From NCBI GenBank assembly GCA_002429115.1, contig DIYS01000106.1, positions 1 through 15,724 of the forward strand: a DNA stretch of 15,724 bases, given 5' to 3'. The notes under the pieces are model-generated. The model saw only the letters and a list, made by a program, of their open reading frames with translations, ran no database searches and was not told the DNA's origin. Source of the DNA: Saccharicrinis sp. UBA6048. Lineage in GTDB: Bacteria; Bacteroidota; Bacteroidia; Bacteroidales; Marinilabiliaceae. The stretch's first letter is position 1. Each line of letters opens with the position of its first letter. The translations under genes were made by a program, and so were the position numbers. This document shows positions 6,210-13,217 of the stretch, piece by piece.

Positions 6210-8729
6210 ATGGATTTAAATTTTTCGCCACGTATTAAGGATGTTATTTCCTACAGTAAAGAGGAGGCCGAACGACTCGGTAATCACTTTATTTCGCCAG
6301 AGCATCTGATGCTTGGAATATTGCGTGAAGGTGAAGGAATAGCAGTTGAGATATTACATCATTTTAATGCTGATATCCCTGCCATTAAGCGCAAAATTGA
6401 AGCACACCTAAGAGATGAAGATGCTATCCAAAGTGATAAACTACCTCTGCTTCAATCTACAGAGCGAGTACTGAAATTAATTCACCTTGAAGCAAAAGCA
6501 TTAAAAAGCGACAGAATTAATACGGGCCATTTACTAATAGCCCTGCTTAAAGAAAAAAGCAGCATAATATGGGAAATTATGGCAGAAGAAAATATTCATT
6601 ATCGAAAAGTAAAGGATATGCTTGAAGATGAGCAACCTTTAGCCAAAGCTGATTATCCTGAGGATGACGATCAGGATAGCCCCTTTTCCGGTTCAGGATC
6701 AGGTTCCGGGTCAGGAGAAGGAAGTAAGTCAGGTGCCAAATCTGGTTCAGATACACCAGTGCTCGATAATTTTGGAATTGATATAACAAAAGCGGCAGAA
6801 GAAAACAGGTTAGATCCAATTGTAGGTCGTGAAAAAGAAATAGAACGACTTGCACAAATCCTTAGCCGCCGAAAGAAAAATAATCCTATTTTAATTGGAG
6901 AACCTGGTGTAGGTAAATCAGCAATTGCTGAAGGTCTGGCACTTCGTATAATTGAAAAAAAGGTATCTCGTGTCCTATTTGACAAACGAGTGGTCACACT
7001 CGATTTAGCTTCGATTGTTGCCGGTACCAAATACCGTGGGCAATTTGAGGAACGCATGAAAGCCATTTTAAATGAATTAAGTCGTAACCCGAATATTATC
7101 TTGTTTATTGATGAGATTCACACTATAGTTGGAGCTGGTGGAGCCACAGGATCGCTTGATGCGGCTAATATGCTTAAGCCTGCGTTAGCTCGAGGTGAAA
7201 TTCAATGTATTGGTGCAACTACCCTTGACGAATACCGTCAACATATTGAGAAAGATGGAGCTTTAGAGCGTCGTTTTCAAAAGGTAATGGTTGAACCTAC
7301 TTCTATTGAAGAAACCGTTGAGATATTAAACAACATTCGTGAAAAATACGAAGACCATCACAATGTTAATTATACACAAGAGGCTGTAGAAGCTTGTGTT
7401 AAATTAACGGAACGTTATATCTCAGATCGTCATTTGCCTGACAAGGCAATTGATGCATTAGACGAAGCTGGTTCGCGCGTTCATATCTCTAATATTGTTG
7501 TTCCTGAAACAATTCTTAAGATTGAAGAAGAAATTGACGATGTTAAAGAAAATAAAATTAAAGCTGTTAAAGCTCAGAATTTTGAATTGGCAGCGAGCTT
7601 CAGAGATAAAGAAAAAGGTCTGCTTGATCAGCTGGAAGAAGCCAAAGCTAAATGGGAAGAAGAATTATTACAACATAGAGAAAGTGTTGATGCTGAAAAA
7701 GTGGCAGAAGTAGTTGCCATGATGACAGGCATTCCCGTACAACGTGTTGCACAAGCTGAGGGGTTCCGGTTACTTAAAATGGGTAAAGAACTAAATGGAA
7801 CAGTCATTGGGCAAAATATGGCAATTGAGAAAATTGTTAAAGCCATTCAACGCAACCGTGCCGGATTAAAAGATCCAAACCGCCCAATCGGATCATTTGT
7901 ATTCTTAGGCCCTACCGGTGTTGGTAAAACACACCTTGCTAAGATTCTAGCGCAGTACTTATTTGACTCAACAGATGCCTTAATCCGTATCGATATGAGC
8001 GAATACATGGAAAAGTTTTCTGTTTCGAGATTGGTTGGAGCGCCTCCGGGATATGTAGGTTACGAAGAGGGTGGTCAGTTAACAGAAAAGGTGCGCCGTC
8101 GCCCTTATGCAGTGGTACTTTTAGATGAAATTGAGAAAGCACATCCGGATGTGTTTAATTTGCTTCTTCAGGTACTGGATGAGGGACGATTAACCGATAG
8201 TTTAGGCAGAAAAGTTGACTTTAAGAACACGATCATTATTATGACTTCCAATATTGGTACTCGTGAACTAAAAGACTTTGGTCGTGGTGTTGGTTTCACT
8301 CCACCCAATAGTTTATCCGATAAAGATCACGCCAAAGGAGTTATTGAAAAAGCACTTAAGAAAGCTTTCGCACCTGAGTTTATTAACCGAATTGATGATG
8401 TCATAATTTTCAATAACCTGGATAAGGAAGATATTCATAAGATTATTGATATTGAACTCAAAGGTTTGTATAGCCGAATTGAAGCTTTAGGCTACAAACT
8501 AGAATTATCAGATAAAGCCAAGGATTTCATTGCTTCTAAAGGATATGACGTACAATATGGTGCACGACCACTAAAACGAGCTATCCAAAAATACCTGGAA
8601 GATGAAATGGCTGAAGTAATTATTCAAGCTTCTGTTTCAGAAGGAGATATTATCAAAGTCGATTTTGATGAAAAGGAAGAAAAGATAACAACTGAAATTG
8701 CTCAGTTATCTGATAAAAAAGAAACGTAA
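6210..8729 (+). CDS. clpC: ATP-dependent Clp protease ATP-binding subunit ClpC
   Basis: ClpC is a cytoplasmic AAA+ unfoldase that feeds proteins to the ClpP peptidase. The 839-aa product has two Clp-N repeats (about 1-145), a Ser/Gly-rich linker (159-181), a first AAA domain with Walker A GEPGVGKS (230-237) and Walker B ILFIDE (297-302), a middle region with a UVR-like motif (about 446-480, FELAASFRDKEK) that marks ClpC rather than ClpA or ClpB, and a second AAA domain with Walker A GPTGVGKT (567-574), Walker B VVLLDE (635-640) and sensor-2 GARPLKR (784-790). The ClpP-docking tripeptide VGF is at 694-696, so it should partner ClpP, unlike ClpB. All nucleotide-binding motifs are intact. clpP is not in the window. 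It is divergent from gyrA and ends at a strong terminator. The start fits the family N-terminus (MDLNFSPRIKDVI). Confidence 0.96.
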   Translation: MDLNFSPRIKDVISYSKEEAERLGNHFISPEHLMLGILREGEGIAVEILHHFNADIPAIKRKIEAHLRDEDAIQSDKLPLLQSTERVLKLIHLEAKALKSDRINTGHLLIALLKEKSSIIWEIMAEENIHYRKVKDMLEDEQPLAKADYPEDDDQDSPFSGSGSGSGSGEGSKSGAKSGSDTPVLDNFGIDITKAAEENRLDPIVGREKEIERLAQILSRRKKNNPILIGEPGVGKSAIAEGLALRIIEKKVSRVLFDKRVVTLDLASIVAGTKYRGQFEERMKAILNELSRNPNIILFIDEIHTIVGAGGATGSLDAANMLKPALARGEIQCIGATTLDEYRQHIEKDGALERRFQKVMVEPTSIEETVEILNNIREKYEDHHNVNYTQEAVEACVKLTERYISDRHLPDKAIDALDEAGSRVHISNIVVPETILKIEEEIDDVKENKIKAVKAQNFELAASFRDKEKGLLDQLEEAKAKWEEELLQHRESVDAEKVAEVVAMMTGIPVQRVAQAEGFRLLKMGKELNGTVIGQNMAIEKIVKAIQRNRAGLKDPNRPIGSFVFLGPTGVGKTHLAKILAQYLFDSTDALIRIDMSEYMEKFSVSRLVGAPPGYVGYEEGGQLTEKVRRRPYAVVLLDEIEKAHPDVFNLLLQVLDEGRLTDSLGRKVDFKNTIIIMTSNIGTRELKDFGRGVGFTPPNSLSDKDHAKGVIEKALKKAFAPEFINRIDDVIIFNNLDKEDIHKIIDIELKGLYSRIEALGYKLELSDKAKDFIASKGYDVQYGARPLKRAIQKYLEDEMAEVIIQASVSEGDIIKVDFDEKEEKITTEIAQLSDKKET

Positions 8730-8747
8730 TTCAAATTGCAATAACAT

Positions 8748-8776
8748 AAAAAAAGCTGCCATTGGCAGCTTTTTTT
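8748..8776. terminator. Bidirectional terminator between clpC and TPR-2
   Basis: A 13-bp perfect stem (8748-8760 AAAAAAAGCTGCC with 8764-8776) has a 3-base loop. The GC part is GCTGCC/GGCAGC, with U tracts on both strands. It lies 18 bases past the clpC stop and 17 bases past the convergent TPR-2 stop, so it can end both transcripts. Confidence 0.92.
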
Positions 8777-8793
8777 ATTCTTCGTATAATGTT

Positions 8794-9672
8794 CTATTTC
8801 AATAAAGCAGCCATTTTTGCGGCTTTATCTTCCATTTTAAGTCTTCTGTATGCAACATTCAAACAACTGATAATAGCTTTATCTTTAGGTGATACAGCAT
8901 GTGCTTTTTCAAGATATGGCAATGACTTCTTATAGCCTTGTGCTATTTGTTCCAACTTCTTAGTTGAGTTATGATAGTCAACACGCGAAGGATTCTTTAA
9001 AGACTCATAGCGCTTAGTTTCCTTATTATATAGGTAATCTGTTTGCTTAAAATAGATCACACCAAGCTTTTTGATACTATTCTTGTGATTAGGCTTTAAT
9101 TCAACAACACGTTCTAATTCAACAGTGGCTTCCTTATATTTCTTCATTCGCTCATATGACGAACCAATCAGGTAGTGATAGTTATAGTTATTTGGCTCTT
9201 GCTTAATTGCTTCAGTAAGATATGAAACTGCCTTTTCGTATTGTGCCGAATTAAAATACAAATAGCCCAATTTTTTCGTAAAATCAGCTGATTTTTCGGG
9301 GTGTTTTTCTTTTCCAGATAATAACTCTTTTTCTGCTTCTACAAATTTCTTGCTACCTGCATATGCATCACCAAAACTTAAATACAAGTCAGCTTCGTCA
9401 TAATTATTAGATCTTGCTTTGTCTAACATTACAACAGCTTTGGGATATTTTTTTACTTTGTTATAGCACTGTCCTGCTTTGTAATAAGAAAATCCATCAG
9501 GTTGACCCGCTGTTTCATAAAGCGCTGCTGCTTTTTCATATAATTCAGCGGCAGCAAGGAAATTAGAACGGCTTTCCTGCATAATTGCATCACTCTTCAG
9601 GACATCTGCATCCTGGGCTTTTGCTGGTAATAATATGGCCAATAATGCCAATAGTACTACAAAATGTTTCAT
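8794..9672 (-). CDS. Secreted TPR repeat protein (TPR-2)
   Basis: The product is a 292-aa periplasmic TPR protein of unknown role. Residues 1-19 are a signal peptide (MKHFVVLLALLAILLPAKA, cut before Q20) without a lipobox. TPR helix pairs run from about 35 to 200, for instance around 137-160 (YFNSAQYEKAVSYLTEAIKQ) and 167-193. Residues 203-280 form a last repeat split by an insert of about 35 residues, then SLPYLEKAHAV; the equivalent in TPR-1 is SLPYMEKAHEV. This match in sequence and position argues for common descent. The gene is convergent with clpC across a shared terminator. A terminator upstream (9885-9920) separates it from TPR-3, so it probably uses its own promoter (candidate at 9698-9705) with two palindromes nearby. 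Family: generic TPR protein; binding partner not visible. Confidence 0.88.
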   Translation of the reverse strand: MKHFVVLLALLAILLPAKAQDADVLKSDAIMQESRSNFLAAAELYEKAAALYETAGQPDGFSYYKAGQCYNKVKKYPKAVVMLDKARSNNYDEADLYLSFGDAYAGSKKFVEAEKELLSGKEKHPEKSADFTKKLGYLYFNSAQYEKAVSYLTEAIKQEPNNYNYHYLIGSSYERMKKYKEATVELERVVELKPNHKNSIKKLGVIYFKQTDYLYNKETKRYESLKNPSRVDYHNSTKKLEQIAQGYKKSLPYLEKAHAVSPKDKAIISCLNVAYRRLKMEDKAAKMAALLK

Positions 9673-9690
9673 TACACTTGTTATTAGGGG

Positions 9691-9744
9691 TTTTGTACAA
9701 AAGTAACTTTCTTCTTTAAATTGAAAAACTCAATTGTACAATTG
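9691..9744. promoter_or_regulatory. Paired TTGTACAA palindromes at the TPR-2 promoter
   Basis: TTTTGTACAAAA (9691-9702) is a perfect 12-bp palindrome and CAATTGTACAATTG (9731-9744) a perfect 14-bp palindrome. They share the core TTGTACAA, and their centres are 41 bases apart, near four helical turns. The first overlaps the candidate -7 box, the second the possible -33 region, as expected of a repressor operator pair. The binding protein is unknown. Confidence 0.45.
9698..9733 (-). promoter_or_regulatory. Candidate promoter of TPR-2 (TACTTTTG)
   Basis: On the minus strand TACTTTTG (plus 9698-9705) is an exact match to the Bacteroidetes -7 consensus TAnnTTTG. It implies a leader of about 20 bases before the start at 9672. 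A TTG at plus 9731-9733 lies 25 bases upstream as a possible -33 element; that spacing is longer than the usual roughly 19-21, so the -33 call is weak. Confidence 0.45.
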
Positions 9745-9884
9745 TTCGTTAGATTTTAACTATAAGAGAGTTACTTCAATCACATATATTTAAATATCAA
9801 GACATTACAAAGTAGATTACTAAACCATCCACTTCTGATGATCAACATTCAAAATCTTAACGAATAAATACAAAGAAAAATGAC

Positions 9885-9920
9885 AAAAAAAGCGATAGTT
9901 ACGGTAACCATCGCTTTTTT
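9885..9920 (-). terminator. Rho-independent terminator of TPR-3
   Basis: An 11-bp outer stem (9886-9896 AAAAAAGCGAT with 9910-9920) is extended, after one mismatch, by GTTA/TAAC (9898-9901 with 9905-9908). A seven-base U tract on the minus strand comes from A run 9885-9891. It lies 21 bases past the TPR-3 stop. Confidence 0.85.
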
Positions 9921-9941
9921 ATTTCTTTAATGAGTTATTTC

Positions 9942-10580
9942 TTAGCTCTTAAGAAGTCCTTCGATTCCAGTTAAAATTGCTTGTGCATTTTTATTGGTTG
10001 GATCATACTCAGTAGCTTTCTTTGCTAGACCACTGGCTTTGTCCAAAACTGTTTTAGCTTTAGCCTTGATAGAATCCCATTGGTCACGGTTACCATCAGC
10101 ACGTGTATTTAAAATGCCTTGACCTTCCTGATATAACTTATTACTTTCTTTCACATAGTAACCAGCCAACATTTTTTTCATGTGCCCAACATACTTACTT
10201 GTACTAAACTCTTCAACACCAGCCAAAAGAACAGTTTCCATCTCCTTATCCTTACCTAAGCTTTTTAATGAAGAAGCTACATAGTAAGTAGAGACATCTG
10301 CCTTATAACCCAGCTCTTTAGATTCATTGTAGTATTTTTGAGCCTTTTCATAATCTTTGATTTTACGAGCGCAAGTTGCAGTGTTATATACCACAGCTGC
10401 TTCCATTTCTTCGTCACCCCAAGATGCAATTGCTTTTTCAAATAACTCAAGTGCTCCTTTGTAATTTTTTGCTCTTAAAGCCTCATTTCCCTGATTTTTC
10501 AACTCAGCCGCACTCTCTTCCTGAGCAATAGCTCCTAAAGACATCAATAACACAAGGGATAAAGTTGCTAAATACTTCAT
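9942..10580 (-). CDS. Secreted TPR repeat protein (TPR-3), short paralog
   Basis: The product is a 212-aa periplasmic TPR-like protein of unknown role. It has a signal peptide (MKYLATLSLVLLMSLGAIA, cut before Q20) and no lipobox. TPR helices are clearest at 24-52 (LKNQGNEALRAKNYKGALELF) and 64-92. It is co-linear with TPR-2: ALELFEKAIASW aligns with AAELYEKAAALY, and the 72-92 repeat matches 72-92 of TPR-2. From 138 it has the same split terminal repeat seen in TPR-1 and TPR-2, here ending AKKATEYDPTNKNAQAIL, but it lacks the middle repeats, making it about 80 residues shorter than TPR-2. It lies 109 bases downstream of thrC on the same strand. With only a weak AT hairpin between, partial read-through from the thr operon is possible. 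It ends at a strong terminator. Confidence 0.85.
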   Translation of the reverse strand: MKYLATLSLVLLMSLGAIAQEESAAELKNQGNEALRAKNYKGALELFEKAIASWGDEEMEAAVVYNTATCARKIKDYEKAQKYYNESKELGYKADVSTYYVASSLKSLGKDKEMETVLLAGVEEFSTSKYVGHMKKMLAGYYVKESNKLYQEGQGILNTRADGNRDQWDSIKAKAKTVLDKASGLAKKATEYDPTNKNAQAILTGIEGLLKS

Positions 10581-10651
10581 AACAATACTCTTTTTAAAAC
10601 TTATTTTAATTGATTCATTTCACTCAACGGACGTAAAAATAGTTTTTTTTT

Positions 10652-10683
10652 AAAAAATCTTAAAAATTAACTTAAATTTTTAA
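10652..10683 (-). terminator. Weak AT-only hairpin after thrC
   Basis: TTAAAAATT (10660-10668) pairs with AATTTTTAA (10675-10683) across a 6-base loop. On the minus strand a run of six U residues begins 2 bases later. The stem has no G-C pair, so termination would be weak. It is the only terminator candidate between thrC and TPR-3. Confidence 0.25.
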
Positions 10684-10689
10684 ACGTAT

Positions 10690-11997
10690 CTATCGCTTTA
10701 GTGCCCTGTTTATGACTATTTGTTTTAACATACCATATTCTTTAGATGACACTTCAATGCTTTTTACCCCGTTAAGAAAAGCTTTTAGTCGTTCCGGCTG
10801 TTTAATTTCCTTACCAATAATTTTTTCAACGGTTTCGGGAAATTTAGCCGGGTGAGCAGTAGCAAGAAATATGCCATGCTCACCATCTGTCAGTAGTTTT
10901 TCCAAAGCTTTGTAACCAATGGCTCCATGCGGATCGAGTATGTAATTGAATTTCTTATAAACTTTGTCAATTGTTGAGAAAATATCTTCATTTTCAATAG
11001 AAATACTGTCTATCAACTCTTTAATAGTCTTTAGTTCCTTATTAAAAAGTTCCTGAACACGAATAAAGTTACTTGGATCTCCAACATCCATTGCATTGGC
11101 AGGCGTTGCAATACTTGGTGCAGTTTGATATACACCTGTTTCAAAATACTTTGGAACAATGTCGTTAATATTGGTAGCTGCAACAAAGCGATTAACCGGA
11201 AGTCCCATTTTATATGCAACTAATCCCGCAGTTAAATTACCGAAATTACCGCTAGGCACACAAATGTTAATTTTATCATGTCCTTGCTTTACAGCCTGGG
11301 CATAGGCATAGAAATAATATACCATTTGCGGCAGGAACCGGGCAAGATTGATTGAATTGGCTGATGTTAAAGTTAGTTGCTGCTTTAGGTCATCATCCAT
11401 AAAAGCAGTCTTCACCAGGCTCTGGCAATCGTCGAAAGTTCCATCTACTTCTATTGAGGTAATATTTTGACCAAGAGTTGTAAATTGCTTTTCCTGAACT
11501 TCCGATACTAAACCTTTCGGATATAAAACAAATACATTTACTCCTTTAACTCCCAAAAAACCATTTGCTACTGCACTTCCTGTATCGCCTGAGGTTGCCA
11601 CCAGTACATTGATGTCGCATCCATAATCTGCAGTAAATCGAGCCATAACACGTGCCAGAAAACGAGCACCAATATCTTTAAATGCTAACGTAGGCCCATG
11701 AAATAGCTCTAAAGCCGATATATTATCAGACACAGGAAACAGAGGAATTGGAAAATTAAATGCATCATCAGTTAATTTCCTAAAATCATCCTCCGGAATT
11801 TCAGGACAGAAAAAGTGTTTTAGCGTTTCAAAGCCTATTTCACCCAATGGCATGTTGGGAAGTTTTTGCCAAAATTCTTGAGACAAAGCTGGTATTTCTT
11901 CAGGCATAAACAGTCCCTTGTCTGCCGCTAATCCATGAATAACGGCGTTTTTAAGGTCGCTTTTTAATTCTTTGTTATTAGTGCTATAATATTGCAT
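10690..11997 (-). CDS. thrC: Threonine synthase
   Basis: ThrC converts O-phosphohomoserine to L-threonine with pyridoxal phosphate, the last step of threonine synthesis. The 435-aa length fits the bacterial thrC class (E. coli type). The PLP lysine is Lys107 in GPTLAFKDIGARF (101-113). ATSGDTGSA (134-142) and PSGNFGN (248-254) are the phosphate- and cofactor-binding loops, and SANSINLARFLPQ (212-224) is a further family signature. The N-terminal MQYYSTNN with the G-LAADKGLFMPE element supports the start chosen. It follows the putative homoserine kinase by 3 bases and is last in the thr operon. No key residue is missing. Confidence 0.96.
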   Translation of the reverse strand: MQYYSTNNKELKSDLKNAVIHGLAADKGLFMPEEIPALSQEFWQKLPNMPLGEIGFETLKHFFCPEIPEDDFRKLTDDAFNFPIPLFPVSDNISALELFHGPTLAFKDIGARFLARVMARFTADYGCDINVLVATSGDTGSAVANGFLGVKGVNVFVLYPKGLVSEVQEKQFTTLGQNITSIEVDGTFDDCQSLVKTAFMDDDLKQQLTLTSANSINLARFLPQMVYYFYAYAQAVKQGHDKINICVPSGNFGNLTAGLVAYKMGLPVNRFVAATNINDIVPKYFETGVYQTAPSIATPANAMDVGDPSNFIRVQELFNKELKTIKELIDSISIENEDIFSTIDKVYKKFNYILDPHGAIGYKALEKLLTDGEHGIFLATAHPAKFPETVEKIIGKEIKQPERLKAFLNGVKSIEVSSKEYGMLKQIVINRALKR

Positions 11998-12000
11998 TGC

Positions 12001-13206
12001 TTACTTTTTTCCGGATAATAATAATTTCATAAATTCTGTTTGATCAACAAATCCATGTTGACCAGTAAGTACTGATGTTTCGTTGTACTCTGTAATATCA
12101 TCAGCTTCCACACCAGGTCGGTAAATCATAAAAGGTACGTTATCCCGCGTATGCGTTCTTAGCTCACACGGCGTTGGATGATCAGGCAGCATGGCCACAC
12201 TGACTTCATTCTTGTGCTGATCCAGATATTCTAGCACAGGCTTAACAACCAACTGATCAATATCTTCAAGCGTACGAATTTTCAATTCAACATCACCTTC
12301 ATGCCCTGCTTCATCAGGCGCTTCAATATGTAGGAAAACATATTCATTATCATTGAGAGCTTCTAATGCAGCTTTTGTCTTACCGCTGTAATTTGTATTA
12401 TACAGACCAGTTGCTCCCTCAACAAATACAGACTTTAATCCACCTAATTTACCCAAGCCATGAATTAAGTCAACTGCTGAAATAACCACACCACTCTTTA
12501 ATCCATACAACTCCTTTAAAGTCGGCATAGCTGGCTTGAACCCGGGTGACCATGGCCAAATCATATTTGCAATTGGCAGTTCTTTATTCTTACGTTTAAC
12601 ATTAACAGGGTGAGAATTAAGCAAGTCAATTGATTCAAACATCAGTTTACGCAATAAAGCAACTGACTCATTTTCCATTGGTTTTGGTAATATTGTGTCA
12701 ACTGGTGAGCCTGGTACATCGTGTGGCGGCGTACACATAACTCCTCTTTTACCACCTTTAATAACCATAACATGGCGATAACTTACCCCTGTATAAAATT
12801 GAATAGACTCATTACCAAGATGTTCATTTAAACTATTAATCAATTCTCGAGCTTCTTCTGTACTGATATGTCCGGCGGAGTGGTTAACTAATGTACCATT
12901 TTCTTCTGTCACCAGGTTACATCTGAATACCAAATCATTTGGTTCGATATCAACACCTAATGCGGCTGCTTCAAGTACGCCTCTTCCTTCATAATATTTT
13001 TCAGCATCATAGCCCATAATGGTCATGTTGGCTACTTCGCTGCCCGGATGTAAAGAATCCGGTACAGTTTTTAAATATCCACAGGATGATATCTGACAGA
13101 GCTTATCAATATGTGGTGTTTTTGCAGCCATCATTGGCGTTTTTCCACCGAAGCGTTCAATTGGCTGATCTGCAAATCCATCTGCAAGAATTACTAAATA
13201 CTTCAT
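12001..13206 (-). CDS. ApgM-like alkaline-phosphatase-superfamily protein, putative homoserine kinase
   Basis: The product is 401 aa and belongs to the cofactor-independent phosphoglycerate mutase (ApgM-type) branch of the alkaline-phosphatase superfamily. Superfamily metal ligands are visible: Asp9 in ILADGFAD, Asp298 and His302 in HIEAPDEAGHEGD, Asp342-His343 in LPDHPTP, and His384 in GQHGF. Ser56 in HPGSEVANMTIMGYD stands where the family has its phosphorylated serine. A true glycolytic role is possible, but the gene is locked between thrA (11-base gap) and thrC (3-base gap), and no GHMP-type thrB is present here. A subfamily of these proteins in Bacteroidetes and some deltaproteobacteria is annotated as a proposed homoserine kinase (TIGR02535, from memory), so I favour phosphorylation of homoserine to supply thrC. 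The sequence alone cannot settle the substrate. Confidence 0.85.
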   Translation of the reverse strand: MKYLVILADGFADQPIERFGGKTPMMAAKTPHIDKLCQISSCGYLKTVPDSLHPGSEVANMTIMGYDAEKYYEGRGVLEAAALGVDIEPNDLVFRCNLVTEENGTLVNHSAGHISTEEARELINSLNEHLGNESIQFYTGVSYRHVMVIKGGKRGVMCTPPHDVPGSPVDTILPKPMENESVALLRKLMFESIDLLNSHPVNVKRKNKELPIANMIWPWSPGFKPAMPTLKELYGLKSGVVISAVDLIHGLGKLGGLKSVFVEGATGLYNTNYSGKTKAALEALNDNEYVFLHIEAPDEAGHEGDVELKIRTLEDIDQLVVKPVLEYLDQHKNEVSVAMLPDHPTPCELRTHTRDNVPFMIYRPGVEADDITEYNETSVLTGQHGFVDQTEFMKLLLSGKK

Positions 13207-13217
13207 ATTATAAGGGT

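Noticed and set aside
6671..7066. 131-codon open frame antisense to clpC
   Set aside because: It lies wholly inside the conserved clpC coding sequence, including the Ser/Gly linker and first AAA domain; low-complexity composition mirrors the sense strand.
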